A stretch of DNA of 19,281 nt, from positions 1-19,281 of the forward strand of contig JAMPAO010000048.1 in assembly GCA_023667165.1 (NCBI GenBank), read 5' to 3'. Position numbers and translations under genes: made by a program. The notes below the pieces were generated by a model. The model searched no databases and had not been told where the DNA came from. It saw nothing but the letters and a program-made list of their open reading frames with translations. Below are positions 1-7,500 of the stretch, one piece after another. The stretch comes from Ruminococcus sp. (lineage in GTDB: Bacteria > Bacillota > Clostridia > Oscillospirales > Ruminococcaceae). The first letter of the stretch is position 1. Each line of letters opens with the position of its first letter.

Positions 1-943
1 CTGCTTCCGACTTATTTATTTTGAGATAGTCGAGAGCGGCAGTGTTCGGCACACGGACGAAATATGAATTTTCGTCCTGTTCCAAAACAAGTTTTTCAAT
101 ATCCATTGTAACCGTATCGTCCGTCACGTCAATAAGAAATTTTTCGCTTTCTTCAAGGCTTGCGCGATACTCATCTTTTGCTTTTTGAACCGTTTCGGAA
201 ATTTCTTTGGCGTACAAAACTGCGACCCTGTTTTCGGTCTTGCAGAATTTAACGTCAAGACCCTTTGCCGCCAAATACAGTTCCTGCGCTTCATTCTCTG
301 TCAATTCCTCGGCAAAAAAATCAAGGCTGTCAAGAGGAGCGGTCTGCTCATAGCTTGTAATTTCGATTTTATCAAGCTGTTTTTTTATTTCTCCCGCCTC
401 TTTTACTGCAGCCTCATACTGCCCCTCAAATTCTTTGGGAACGGCGTTCATAAATTTCCCGTCGGAGGCTTTGAAAGAATACACGGGAATATCGTGGCTT
501 CGCAGAACGTCCGCTGTCAGCTTCATATCCTCCGCATTTGTTTTCTGCACACCGTTTTTCAGAATTATAGAACCGGGATCATTTTTCATCTGCTCCGCCG
601 CAAGGTGCTTTACGGCGGCGTCCATCTCACCCATAAGGGACGTGGGAACGGCAATAACGGCGTTTTTTCCGTCAGTCATTTGAGTTGCGAAAAACGCTCC
701 GCCTATGCTTTTTGCGGTCTTTTCAAGGTCGGATAATTTTTCTTTCGGGACCGTCAGATATTTGAAATCAAGCCCCGCTTTTTTCAGCTTTTCAAAATCC
801 TTTTTTCTCAAATTGCCGAATTTTATTTTAGGGATCTTCGCCGTTTTGGCTCTGCCTGTTTTATCGCTGCTTATGAGTTTGAGAATTTCAAGCAGTTGTT
901 TCAGAAATTCGATAAATACGATATTTGCGTCATTTCCTACCAT
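1..943 (-). CDS. Partial gene, possible conjugative-element protein (DUF3801-like)
   Basis: An open minus-strand frame starts at ATG 943 and stays open for 314 codons to the window edge, so the C-terminus is missing. It begins MVGNDANIVFIEFLKQ. The ATG overlaps the stop of the upstream lipoprotein gene (TAATG) and has a GGGAG ribosome binding site in that gene's last codons, so the two are probably translationally coupled. The product is hydrophilic, Lys/Glu-rich, with no signal peptide. It contains at least two weakly similar alpha/beta units, one around residues 50-115 and one in the C-terminal third. These look loosely like the DUF3801/PcfB-type small domains found in conjugative elements of Firmicutes. 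I recognise this only by general resemblance; treat the function as unknown. The frame and start are well supported. Confidence 0.75.
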   Translation of the reverse strand, partial: MVGNDANIVFIEFLKQLLEILKLISSDKTGRAKTAKIPKIKFGNLRKKDFEKLKKAGLDFKYLTVPKEKLSDLEKTAKSIGGAFFATQMTDGKNAVIAVPTSLMGEMDAAVKHLAAEQMKNDPGSIILKNGVQKTNAEDMKLTADVLRSHDIPVYSFKASDGKFMNAVPKEFEGQYEAAVKEAGEIKKQLDKIEITSYEQTAPLDSLDFFAEELTENEAQELYLAAKGLDVKFCKTENRVAVLYAKEISETVQKAKDEYRASLEESEKFLIDVTDDTVTMDIEKLVLEQDENSYFVRVPNTAALDYLKINKSEA

Positions 944-1830
944 TATTCTCCCGCCTCGCTTTCCGGTTTGTTTTCAAATAAAGTTACCTTGTCGCTGTCG
1001 GTGCAGCCGTAGGAAAAAGGAGAAGCGTTGAACATTACCGTAATGTCCTTATCCTCCGCATTTATCCAACCGTTCGGTACGGACAGGGGCAGGACGCGCC
1101 TTATGCCTATTCCGTTTATTATGACAGCGGGATTTTTTTCGTCCTCGGTATATTCCGAATAATTGTATGTCATTTTTGTTGTGCTTCTCAGAATATCCCT
1201 TTGCCGTATCTCCATTTCGGGAATTGTGTTTGAATATGTGACCGAATAATCATCTTCAAGATCGACCGTCAGAAAATGAGTTGACATTACCGTCTGCCTG
1301 TTCTCGCCGTTGTCTATTCCGAAAATCTCCGCTTCATCTGCGGAATACGCCGCCTTGCCGTCCTTGTGATTTTTACTGTAATTCACTGCCGTAGCGGTAT
1401 ATCCGAAGTTATAGTAAAGCTGTTCGGGAGTGAGAGAAAGTTTACCGCACACTCTTTCAACCGTGGTATCGTTATTTTCGGCGTAAATCTCCAGCAGCTT
1501 ATTCGGGTCAAGTCTTATGAGATAGACCGCTTTTTCGTCTACATCACGGTTTATGTTAATGTTTTCGCTGTAAAAGACTTCCCACATTTCAGCCGACAAA
1601 AAAGCGTCCTTGTCAAGTCCTACAGCGCGGGCGTAATACTGATAATCTTTTTTGTCGGGAAATTCCTCCTCGTCCGTTATATCCGCCGCAAACCATTCTC
1701 TTATTGCCGCAAGCTCCCTTTCCTCTTGCGTCAAGGAAATATCTGCGGTCTGCGTTTGCTGCGAGCAGGCGGTAAGTCCTGCGGTGGCAACCGCTGCGAG
1801 AATTATTCCCGTTATTCTTTTTTGGCACAT
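943..1830 (-). CDS. Putative secreted lipoprotein, unknown function
   Basis: A 295-residue protein with a short basic N-terminus (MCQKR), a hydrophobic core and a lipobox LTAC with the acceptor Cys at about residue 22. It should therefore be lipidated and anchored on the outer face of the membrane. The rest is acidic and soluble (many Asp/Glu/Tyr), and I recognise no catalytic motif or family. The start is supported by AAGGAG 8 nt upstream and by an extended -10 promoter a short way further up. The stop overlaps the ATG of the next gene, making a two-gene operon. If the downstream gene is from a conjugative element, this may be its accessory lipoprotein; that is inference only. Confidence 0.8.
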   Translation of the reverse strand: MCQKRITGIILAAVATAGLTACSQQTQTADISLTQEERELAAIREWFAADITDEEEFPDKKDYQYYARAVGLDKDAFLSAEMWEVFYSENININRDVDEKAVYLIRLDPNKLLEIYAENNDTTVERVCGKLSLTPEQLYYNFGYTATAVNYSKNHKDGKAAYSADEAEIFGIDNGENRQTVMSTHFLTVDLEDDYSVTYSNTIPEMEIRQRDILRSTTKMTYNYSEYTEDEKNPAVIINGIGIRRVLPLSVPNGWINAEDKDITVMFNASPFSYGCTDSDKVTLFENKPESEAGE

Positions 1831-1863
1831 TGTATCAGCTCCTTGAATTTTTTCTTTAATTCT

Positions 1864-1872
1864 ATTATATCA
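1864..1872 (-). promoter_or_regulatory. Extended -10 promoter of the lipoprotein operon
   Basis: On the minus strand this reads TGATATAAT, a perfect TGnTATAAT extended -10 element. It lies about 34 nt upstream of the lipoprotein ATG at 1830, leaving room for the AAGGAG site. No good -35 is seen at 17 nt, which is common with an extended -10. Confidence 0.6.
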
Positions 1873-1917
1873 CATTCGGTTTTTGGAAAAATCGGGTGTT
1901 TTTTCGCAATTTCGGGA

Positions 1918-1962
1918 ACAGATGTGTACAGATTTCCACAGACTTTTACAGATGTGCACAGA
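1918..1962. repeat. Five ACAGA units at exact 10-bp period
   Basis: ACAGA begins at 1918, 1928, 1938, 1948 and 1958, so five copies recur every 10 bp, one per helical turn; on the minus strand this is TCTGT. The interiors differ (GTGT., TTCC., CTTT., GTGC.) so it is the motif, not a simple duplication, that is conserved. The array lies about 45-90 bp upstream of the lipoprotein extended -10. It looks like a phased binding site for a regulator that occupies one face of the helix. The regulator is unknown. Confidence 0.6.
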
Positions 1963-2041
1963 ACGTCCGTAAGAATTAACGAAATTTTCATATATGGAAC
2001 GTGCTAAAATCTTTTGTAAAGTTTTTATGAACAAAAAGCAT

Positions 2042-2077
2042 AAAAAAGGATGATGTACTTTTTACGGTACATCATCC
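2042..2077 (-). terminator. Intrinsic terminator ending the toxin operon
   Basis: GGATGATGTAC (2048-2058) pairs perfectly with GTACATCATCC (2067-2077), giving an 11-bp stem with an 8-nt loop. On the minus strand the stem is followed by a run of six T (the A run at 2042-2047). It is oriented to stop transcripts coming from the immunity and toxin genes to its right. The remaining intergenic DNA between 1831 and 2319 holds the promoter and ACAGA array listed above and the YD scar below; I see no gene in it. Confidence 0.85.
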
Positions 2078-2166
2078 CTTTAGGTTTCCAATGGGGAGCG
2101 AATTTCCTGCATACTTAACCAATAAGAGGTTTCGTCTGCTATTACTTATGCAGTTGGTCTGTACTG

Positions 2167-2319
2167 TTACTCGTTGGGATAGGTTTTTGAAACAAGGCTG
2201 TCCACCTTGTCATAAGACATAGTGACAGTCCTGCCCATACGGTCGGTCGCAGTCAAATTGTTGCCCTCACGATCGTAAATAAAGATTTTCATGGAGTTGT
2301 TGGGGTAGGTTACTTTTGA
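2167..2319 (-). pseudogene. Decayed YD-repeat (rhs) fragment
   Basis: The minus strand encodes a short frame that can be read as KVTYPNNSMKIFIYDREG followed by NNLTATDRMGRTV and ends at TAA 2169-2167. It matches residues about 2534-2577 of the giant Rhs protein. At DNA level 2180-2309 aligns without gaps to 7561-7690, with roughly three quarters of bases identical by eye. It has no start of its own and lies in the same frame as the upstream immunity gene, separated from it by that gene's TGA. It is best read as a scar of an earlier rhs copy or recombination event rather than a working gene. Confidence 0.8.
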
Positions 2320-2931
2320 TCATTCATTTTTAAATTTGGACGTACATCTTGTTCGCTTAAAGTCAAAGTTTTTAAGTTTGTTTATTTCCACAATATTCTT
2401 TACACGTTCAGAACACATAGCTATGCAACTTCCATCATAAGCAAAAATATCGCTTCCGTCCCAACAATCAATATTAAAAGCGTCTTTCACCCCCAATGCA
2501 TTTATATTTAAGATAATACCGCATTTTTTACAGCGGGGAAACCTTTTACCGTTGCTTAATAAGACCTCACCGCAGTGACTGTCAATTGTCATATAAACAT
2601 ATTGGGGAAAGGGTTTGTCTACCTTTTTCCCTTTTCTGTCGTGCCAATCAATACATTTTACATCTGTATGAAAAGTAACACCTGTAACGTTATTCTCCAT
2701 AAACAGTCTGCATACTCTCTCAGAAACAAGGTAATAACCGTAACAAAGAGTCATTACATCACCAAGTCGCAATCCCTCTATAGAATAGTTGAACGGGGAT
2801 GTGATGGGAATGTAGCTATTTTTTCCGCATTCATCACACAAAGGTGTTGTTTGCAATTCACAGTCAGCCAAAGCATTAGCATAATACTCACCTGATACCG
2901 TAAATATATTGTAAAAACCTTGAATATTCAT
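2320..2931 (-). CDS. Putative SitI6-like double-CXXCG immunity protein
   Basis: A 203-residue cytosolic protein without signal peptide or membrane segment. It has two CXXCG motifs, CDECG near residue 33 and CKKCG near residue 134, the layout of the double-CXXCG family whose Myxococcus members (SitI6 type) are immunity proteins. The C-terminal part (WDGSDIF, then CSERVKNIVEI) also resembles the end of that family. The four Cys probably bind zinc. It lies 20 nt downstream of the DUF2380-like toxin ORF, and in Myxococcus SitA6 toxins carry that same domain, so the pair matches a known toxin-immunity pairing. AAAGGA precedes the ATG by about 10 nt. The cognate role is inferred from family and position. 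Confidence 0.72.
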   Translation of the reverse strand: MNIQGFYNIFTVSGEYYANALADCELQTTPLCDECGKNSYIPITSPFNYSIEGLRLGDVMTLCYGYYLVSERVCRLFMENNVTGVTFHTDVKCIDWHDRKGKKVDKPFPQYVYMTIDSHCGEVLLSNGKRFPRCKKCGIILNINALGVKDAFNIDCWDGSDIFAYDGSCIAMCSERVKNIVEINKLKNFDFKRTRCTSKFKNE

Positions 2932-2951
2932 AATTGTATTATCCTTTCAAT

Positions 2952-3872
2952 CTATGCCCTATAACGAGCAATTATAAATAAATCTGCAAATGCATCCAAC
3001 TGAGCCTCAAGTGTTTTTTTATCTAATTTTATCCCTTGTTTTTGAGCATTTTCAATGAATTCACGCCATGCCTTATTCCATGTCATTCCCGCATAAGAAC
3101 TATTTGTATGTATTCCTTTTCCAACTTTTTGTGTATGTCTCGCTTTAGGAATATTAAACAAATATTGACCATCATTAACATCAATACCTGCGGCCTTAAA
3201 TACAGATGCGAATTCATCCGATTTCGGAAAACCGTGGTGTACATCCCCAGTAGGTGTTCTTCCTGTATACGACTCAAAATTAGCTCGATAATCACATCCA
3301 GCATTATGCACCAACACCCCATACTCACCGACAAAATAAGTATGGAAATCCTCAATCTCAAGATTGTAGACAAGCACCGGTTCAGCCAGTTTTTCAATCT
3401 CAATATCGGAAACTTCAACCTCGTCACCGTCAGCGGTAACAAGAGTATCGCCAATTTCAAGATCGCCTGCTGCTACCCAGCCTTTGCCGTCAACATAGAA
3501 CGGGTGGTTTGTGGTGGTGTCGATAGTTTCGCCGTCAGATGTTGAAAGATGCAGTATCTCATCGGTTTCCTTGATCCAGACGTTCAGAACCTCTTTAAGT
3601 TCTGTTTCGCCTGTTTCATAGTTGTATGCCAGAACTTCGTCACCAACGGAAATTTCTTCAATGCAAACTAAGCCCTCATCGGTATATACAGGCGTATCAC
3701 CGGTAAAGCAACTCGGATTGAACATTGAGAAAACAATGCTGACAAGATTTGCTATTTGGGCAAGTCCCATTTCTGTATTTCCATTGGCGAAACTAACAAC
3801 AGCTACTAAACCAATGACCAATGCAGCTATGCCCATTATAACATATCCGACAGGGCCAAGTCTTGTAAGCAT
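2952..3872 (-). CDS. Orphan Rhs C-terminal module: HINT domain + DUF2380-like nuclease toxin
   Basis: The 306-residue ORF repeats the tail of the giant Rhs protein. It has a hydrophobic stretch (residues about 8-50), then a HINT domain from CFTGDT (about residue 55) with TTNHPFY to LVHN (about 190), then a different C-terminus. That C-terminus (GDVHHGFPK, GIDVNDGQYLF, KARHTQK, GIHTNSS, WNKAWREFIE) resembles DUF2380 toxins of the Myxococcus SitA6 type; the His-His and later His residues suggest an HNH/ENDO VII-like metal nuclease. No ribosome binding site precedes ATG 3872, and homology to the rhs gene continues in frame upstream of it. The module therefore looks like a displaced toxin tip without its own start, kept as a silent cassette. 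Low-level expression from 3872 cannot be excluded. Confidence 0.75.
   Translation of the reverse strand: MLTRLGPVGYVIMGIAALVIGLVAVVSFANGNTEMGLAQIANLVSIVFSMFNPSCFTGDTPVYTDEGLVCIEEISVGDEVLAYNYETGETELKEVLNVWIKETDEILHLSTSDGETIDTTTNHPFYVDGKGWVAAGDLEIGDTLVTADGDEVEVSDIEIEKLAEPVLVYNLEIEDFHTYFVGEYGVLVHNAGCDYRANFESYTGRTPTGDVHHGFPKSDEFASVFKAAGIDVNDGQYLFNIPKARHTQKVGKGIHTNSSYAGMTWNKAWREFIENAQKQGIKLDKKTLEAQLDAFADLFIIARYRA
3415..3632 (-). repeat. HINT DNA block near-identical to 4957-5174
   Basis: The HINT coding DNA of the orphan matches the copy in the giant gene at a constant offset of 1542 bp without gaps. Over about 155 nt (3473-3628) I count roughly 11 differences by eye, about 93% identity, nearly all transitions. 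Both the upstream hydrophobic region and the downstream toxin tips are much more diverged or unrelated. The block is a natural homologous recombination arm. Confidence 0.85.
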
Positions 3873-3932
3873 ACAAGAGAAATTTGTACTTGAATTTTTA
3901 ACCAGTCTTACCGCTACATTAACAGCAATTTT
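3873..3932 (-). pseudogene. In-frame rhs homology upstream of the orphan module's ATG
   Basis: Twenty further open codons lead into ATG 3872, beginning just after an in-frame TAG (3935-3933). They read about KIAVNVAVRLVKNSSTNFSC, which aligns with DLAISIACGVMTSILTNFSC in the giant protein. This shows that the annotated start is not the biological boundary of the module: the cassette begins inside former rhs coding sequence. No ATG, GTG or TTG codon with a ribosome binding site lies in this stretch. Confidence 0.7.
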
Positions 3933-3985
3933 CTATATGTTTAAAACTTACACTTTGCCATCTGCATATTAAAACAATGTCCCTA

Positions 3986-4009
3986 AACATCTTAGATTAA
4001 CATCTTAGA
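3986..4009. repeat. 13-bp tandem direct repeat at the end of the immunity gene
   Basis: AACATCTTAGA occurs at 3986-3996 and 3999-4009, a tandem 13-bp repeat that includes the TAA stop (3994-3992) of the immunity gene. It marks the junction between the active toxin-immunity pair and the orphan module and may be a small slippage duplication or recombination scar. Confidence 0.6.
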
Positions 4010-4480
4010 ATAATTATGGTTTTCTATTGTGTTATAAAATAAATATTGATCCTTAATAATGAAATCATTAATTATGTCATTAAGAATAAAAGATTTGATG
4101 ACACAATTTACGGATAAATCATAAATTAATATTTCACACTCAAATACAATGAGTATTTTTTCATTATAAAAAAAAGCATTACAAAACAAATAGTCGCTTG
4201 TTACTTTATTAAATATCTTTAAATCATTACCTAGTAATGCTACTCCAAAATCTACACCAACTAACAAAATATTTCTATTCAGTATTAATGTCGGTTTAAG
4301 CCCATTATAAGATAAATAATAGATCATATACTCTTGTTCTGCTGTCTCACTTTGTAGTTTAATAAAATCAACATTCAAGTAACGGGCATCACTTTCATTA
4401 GAAAAATTAATAACATTCATATCAGAATACAAATTCTGTCGCAAAATTAAATTTCTATCTATATATGAGTATTTTATCAT
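3992..4480 (-). CDS. Putative immunity protein for the Rhs C-terminal toxin
   Basis: A 162-residue soluble protein beginning MIKYSYIDRN. The frame is open to 4534, but ATG 4480 is the better start: AAGGAG stands 8 nt upstream, while the codons between 4534 and 4480 lie in a perfect hairpin. There is no signal peptide. The sequence is rich in Ile, Phe, Tyr and Asn, with short hydrophobic strands that suggest an all-beta or alpha/beta fold. I do not recognise a family. It is the first gene after the toxin tip of the giant Rhs protein, the normal place for a cognate immunity gene, and it is clearly more AT-rich than the rhs body, as horizontally acquired toxin-immunity modules often are. The immunity role is inferred from position. 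Confidence 0.72.
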   Translation of the reverse strand: MIKYSYIDRNLILRQNLYSDMNVINFSNESDARYLNVDFIKLQSETAEQEYMIYYLSYNGLKPTLILNRNILLVGVDFGVALLGNDLKIFNKVTSDYLFCNAFFYNEKILIVFECEILIYDLSVNCVIKSFILNDIINDFIIKDQYLFYNTIENHNYSKMLI

Positions 4481-4500
4481 AAAACCATCTCCTTGGAATA

Positions 4501-4530
4501 GCCCAAGTGTGTTTTTTAACACACTTGGGC
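4501..4530 (-). promoter_or_regulatory. Perfect 13-bp hairpin between toxin stop and immunity RBS
   Basis: GCCCAAGTGTGTT (4501-4513) pairs perfectly with AACACACTTGGGC (4518-4530) around a 4-nt loop. It starts 5 nt after the toxin stop codon and ends about 9 nt before AAGGAG of the immunity gene on the minus strand. No T run follows, so it is not a standard intrinsic terminator. It may partly attenuate, protect a processed 3' end or set the toxin-to-immunity ratio. Confidence 0.75.
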
Positions 4531-4535
4531 ACAAA

Positions 4536-7500
4536 TTAGCCTTTAATGAATAATGTTATTAAATCATCACCATCCCAAATCGTTTCAAGTAGTGCAAAAC
4601 CATATTTACCAGACAATAGTGAACTAACCTTAACACGCCCATTTTCAAGCAACTCACCTTCTGAAATAAGTGAGAATGCTTCATTAAATTTTTCAATAAT
4701 ATAACTTCTTCCATTTATATCATCATATATTCCTATTTTATTCAATATTGCTTCCATAGACTTACTTCTTTCAATGTTATGTTTACTTCCTGTTGCATTA
4801 CCAAAAGCATAATCGGCTTTTTTCCCAATGTTTGGTTTGTCATAATTATGCACCAAAACTTCGTACTCACCAACAAAGTAAGTATCAAAATCAGCTACAT
4901 CAAGATTATAAACAAGCACAGGCTCATCAAGTTTCTCAATCTCAACATCCGCAACCTCAACCTCGTCACCGTCAGCGGTAACAAGCGTGTCGCCAATTTT
5001 GAGATCTCCGGCAGCTACCCAACCTTTGCCGTCAACATAGAACGGGTGGTTTGTGGTGGTATCAATGGTTTCGCCGCCAGATGTTGAAAGATGCAGTATC
5101 TCATCAGTTTCCTTGATCCAAACGTTCAGAACTTCTTTAAGTTCTGTTTCGCCTGTTTCATAGTTATATGACCAAACTGTATCACCAACTGCCACTTCCT
5201 CAAGGCAGACTAAACCACTGTCGGTGTAAACCTGAGTATCTCCTGTAAAACAAGATGGTGAAAAAGCTGCAAACAAAACCCCTACAAGCTGAGCAACTCT
5301 TGACAACGCAAGACTGCCGTCACCCTCAGCAAGAGCCATTCCAATGCCCACACCGAGAATCAATGCACCAACGGCAAACAAGGCAACGCCAATAGGTCCA
5401 AGTGCAAGTATTTGACAAGAGAAATTCGTTAGAATACTTGTCATTACTCCGCAAGCAATGGAAATTGCCAGATCTGCCCCACGCAAACCGTCATTCCATG
5501 CGTTTCTTGCTGTATCTGCAATATCCCAAATGGCAGACAAACCATCGAACAGGTTCATAAGAGCCTTTACATTGGGCGTTATTATTTTATTTAGAGCAGC
5601 TTGAATTCCCGTGCTTGCTTCCATATCAGCCATTGTCATATACCCGCTGGGATCGCTGTTGGAAACGGGATTAGCATTAGCATAAAGATACTTGTGCAGA
5701 GAAACAGGATCGTCAATCGAACCATCATAGCTGTCCATAGAAATGAACGTGCCGACAGAGGGGTTCATATACCTTGCACGAAGATAGTACAGCCCAGTTA
5801 CAGGGTCAAACTGCTCTCCCGCAAAGAGGAAATCGTTTTGGGTATTGCCGTAGCTGCTGATAAGGTTGCCGAATGCGTCATAAACGTATCTGTCAGTAAC
5901 CTTGCCGCCCTCGTTTACAAGCGCACGAACAGAGCCGTGTCCGTCATAAACATAGTATGACTTTTTGCCGTCCCTCTCCTGCGAAACAAGGTCGGTGCCT
6001 CTTGTGTAGAAACACTTTTCCGTGCCGTCATAGTCTATTTCGGCAAGCACATAAGTCAGCGAACCGCTCACATCAAGAAGATATTTTGTATAATCGCTCT
6101 CGGAAGATTTTGAAACACGGTTGCCAGCATAATCGTACCTGTATTCCTCAGCGGAAACATTGTTTCCGCTCTGAACGGTCGCACGGATAAGACGGTTATC
6201 TGCATTGTACACATATAGTGCGGACTTGGTGGGAGATGTCATTCTTACGGTATTGCCGTTAAGGTCATACTCGTAAACAATGTCATTCTCGGTCAGAAGC
6301 TGATTAAGCGCATTATATGTGTAAACAGTTTCATCACCGTTTTCGGTTTTCAAGATACGGTTGCTTACATTGTCATAAGCATAAGTGTAAGTTGTGACTT
6401 TTTCGCCCTCGGTGATAGTCTCGGAAGTAAGGCGATACAAGCTGTCATAGGTATACTCAACGGTACGCTCGGAAACGCCGCTTTCGGTAACAGATTTGCG
6501 TTCACCCGCAGCTCCGAGAGTATATACATATTTTACCACAACATTGCTGTCGCTGTCAACAGTTTCCTGTCGAATTAATCTATTTAACAAGTCATAATCG
6601 TAAGTTGTAGTATACCCATTAGCATAATGCACAGCAGTCCTGTTTCCGTTTGCGTCATACTCGTAAACGGTTGCATAACCATTCCTGTCAACTACACGAA
6701 CAAGCCTGTCGAGCAAGTCATACTCATAACTTGTCGAGCCAAACGGCGTAGTCACCTTAGTCAGCCTGCAAGCGTTGTCATAATCATAGCTTACAAACGT
6801 GCCGTCCGGATAATCCACCCTTGTCAGACCGTCCATATTGTCATAAGTGAACATTGTTGTTCCCGAATTATCGGTAACGCTGCTGATTTTTCCGTCAGTC
6901 GTGTAGGCATAGTTCACCGTGCCGTCTGCATTGGATTTTCCGATAAGTCTATCCAAATTATCATAAGTATAAGTTGTCAAATTGCCCGCATAATCGGTAG
7001 TCGTAAGAACGTTGCCGCTCTCGTCATAGGTCGTGTAAGCACAGTTGCCCAGAGCGTTAGTTGTCTTAACAACACGCCCAAATTCGTCATAGGAATATTT
7101 TGTAACATTCCCATTGCCGTCGGTAACGGAAGTCATATTGCCCACTTCGTCATAAGTGTAGCTTGTAGTCACACCCTGCGCATTGGTAACGCCGATAAGG
7201 TTATCCCCGCCGTCAAGGGTGTACCGTGTGTTGTACCCGTGCTGATCGGTCTGCTTTGTTATACGTCCTCTCGAATCATACTCCGTGGACATACTTGTGC
7301 CGTCGGGATAGGTGGTCTTGATACGGTTGCCGTTATCGTCATAGCTGTAGGTATAAGTCCGCCCCATAGGATCGGTCATACTTTCAAGCTGCGATTTTGC
7401 ATTGTAGAAAAATTCCGTGCGGTTTCCCAGAGCGTCAGTAATAGCGGTATTCCTGCCTATCCTGTCATATTCGTAAGCCGTCACGCCGCCGCTCGCGCTC

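Noticed and set aside
1366..2007. Plus-strand 213-codon frame
   Set aside because: It overlaps a well-supported lipoprotein gene, its promoter and the ACAGA array, and has no RBS or recognisable protein features.
2575..2895. Plus-strand 106-codon frame opposite the double-CXXCG gene
   Set aside because: No RBS or family features; the opposite strand carries conserved CXXCG motifs.
4481..4534. Longer N-terminus for the immunity gene from ATG 4534
   Set aside because: These codons lie largely in the 13-bp hairpin and have no RBS; AAGGAG stands 8 nt before ATG 4480.
4845..5252. HINT domain as a splicing intein
   Set aside because: The domain ends in HN but is followed by Tyr, not Cys, Ser or Thr, and a toxin tip follows; it fits a cleaving pretoxin HINT domain.
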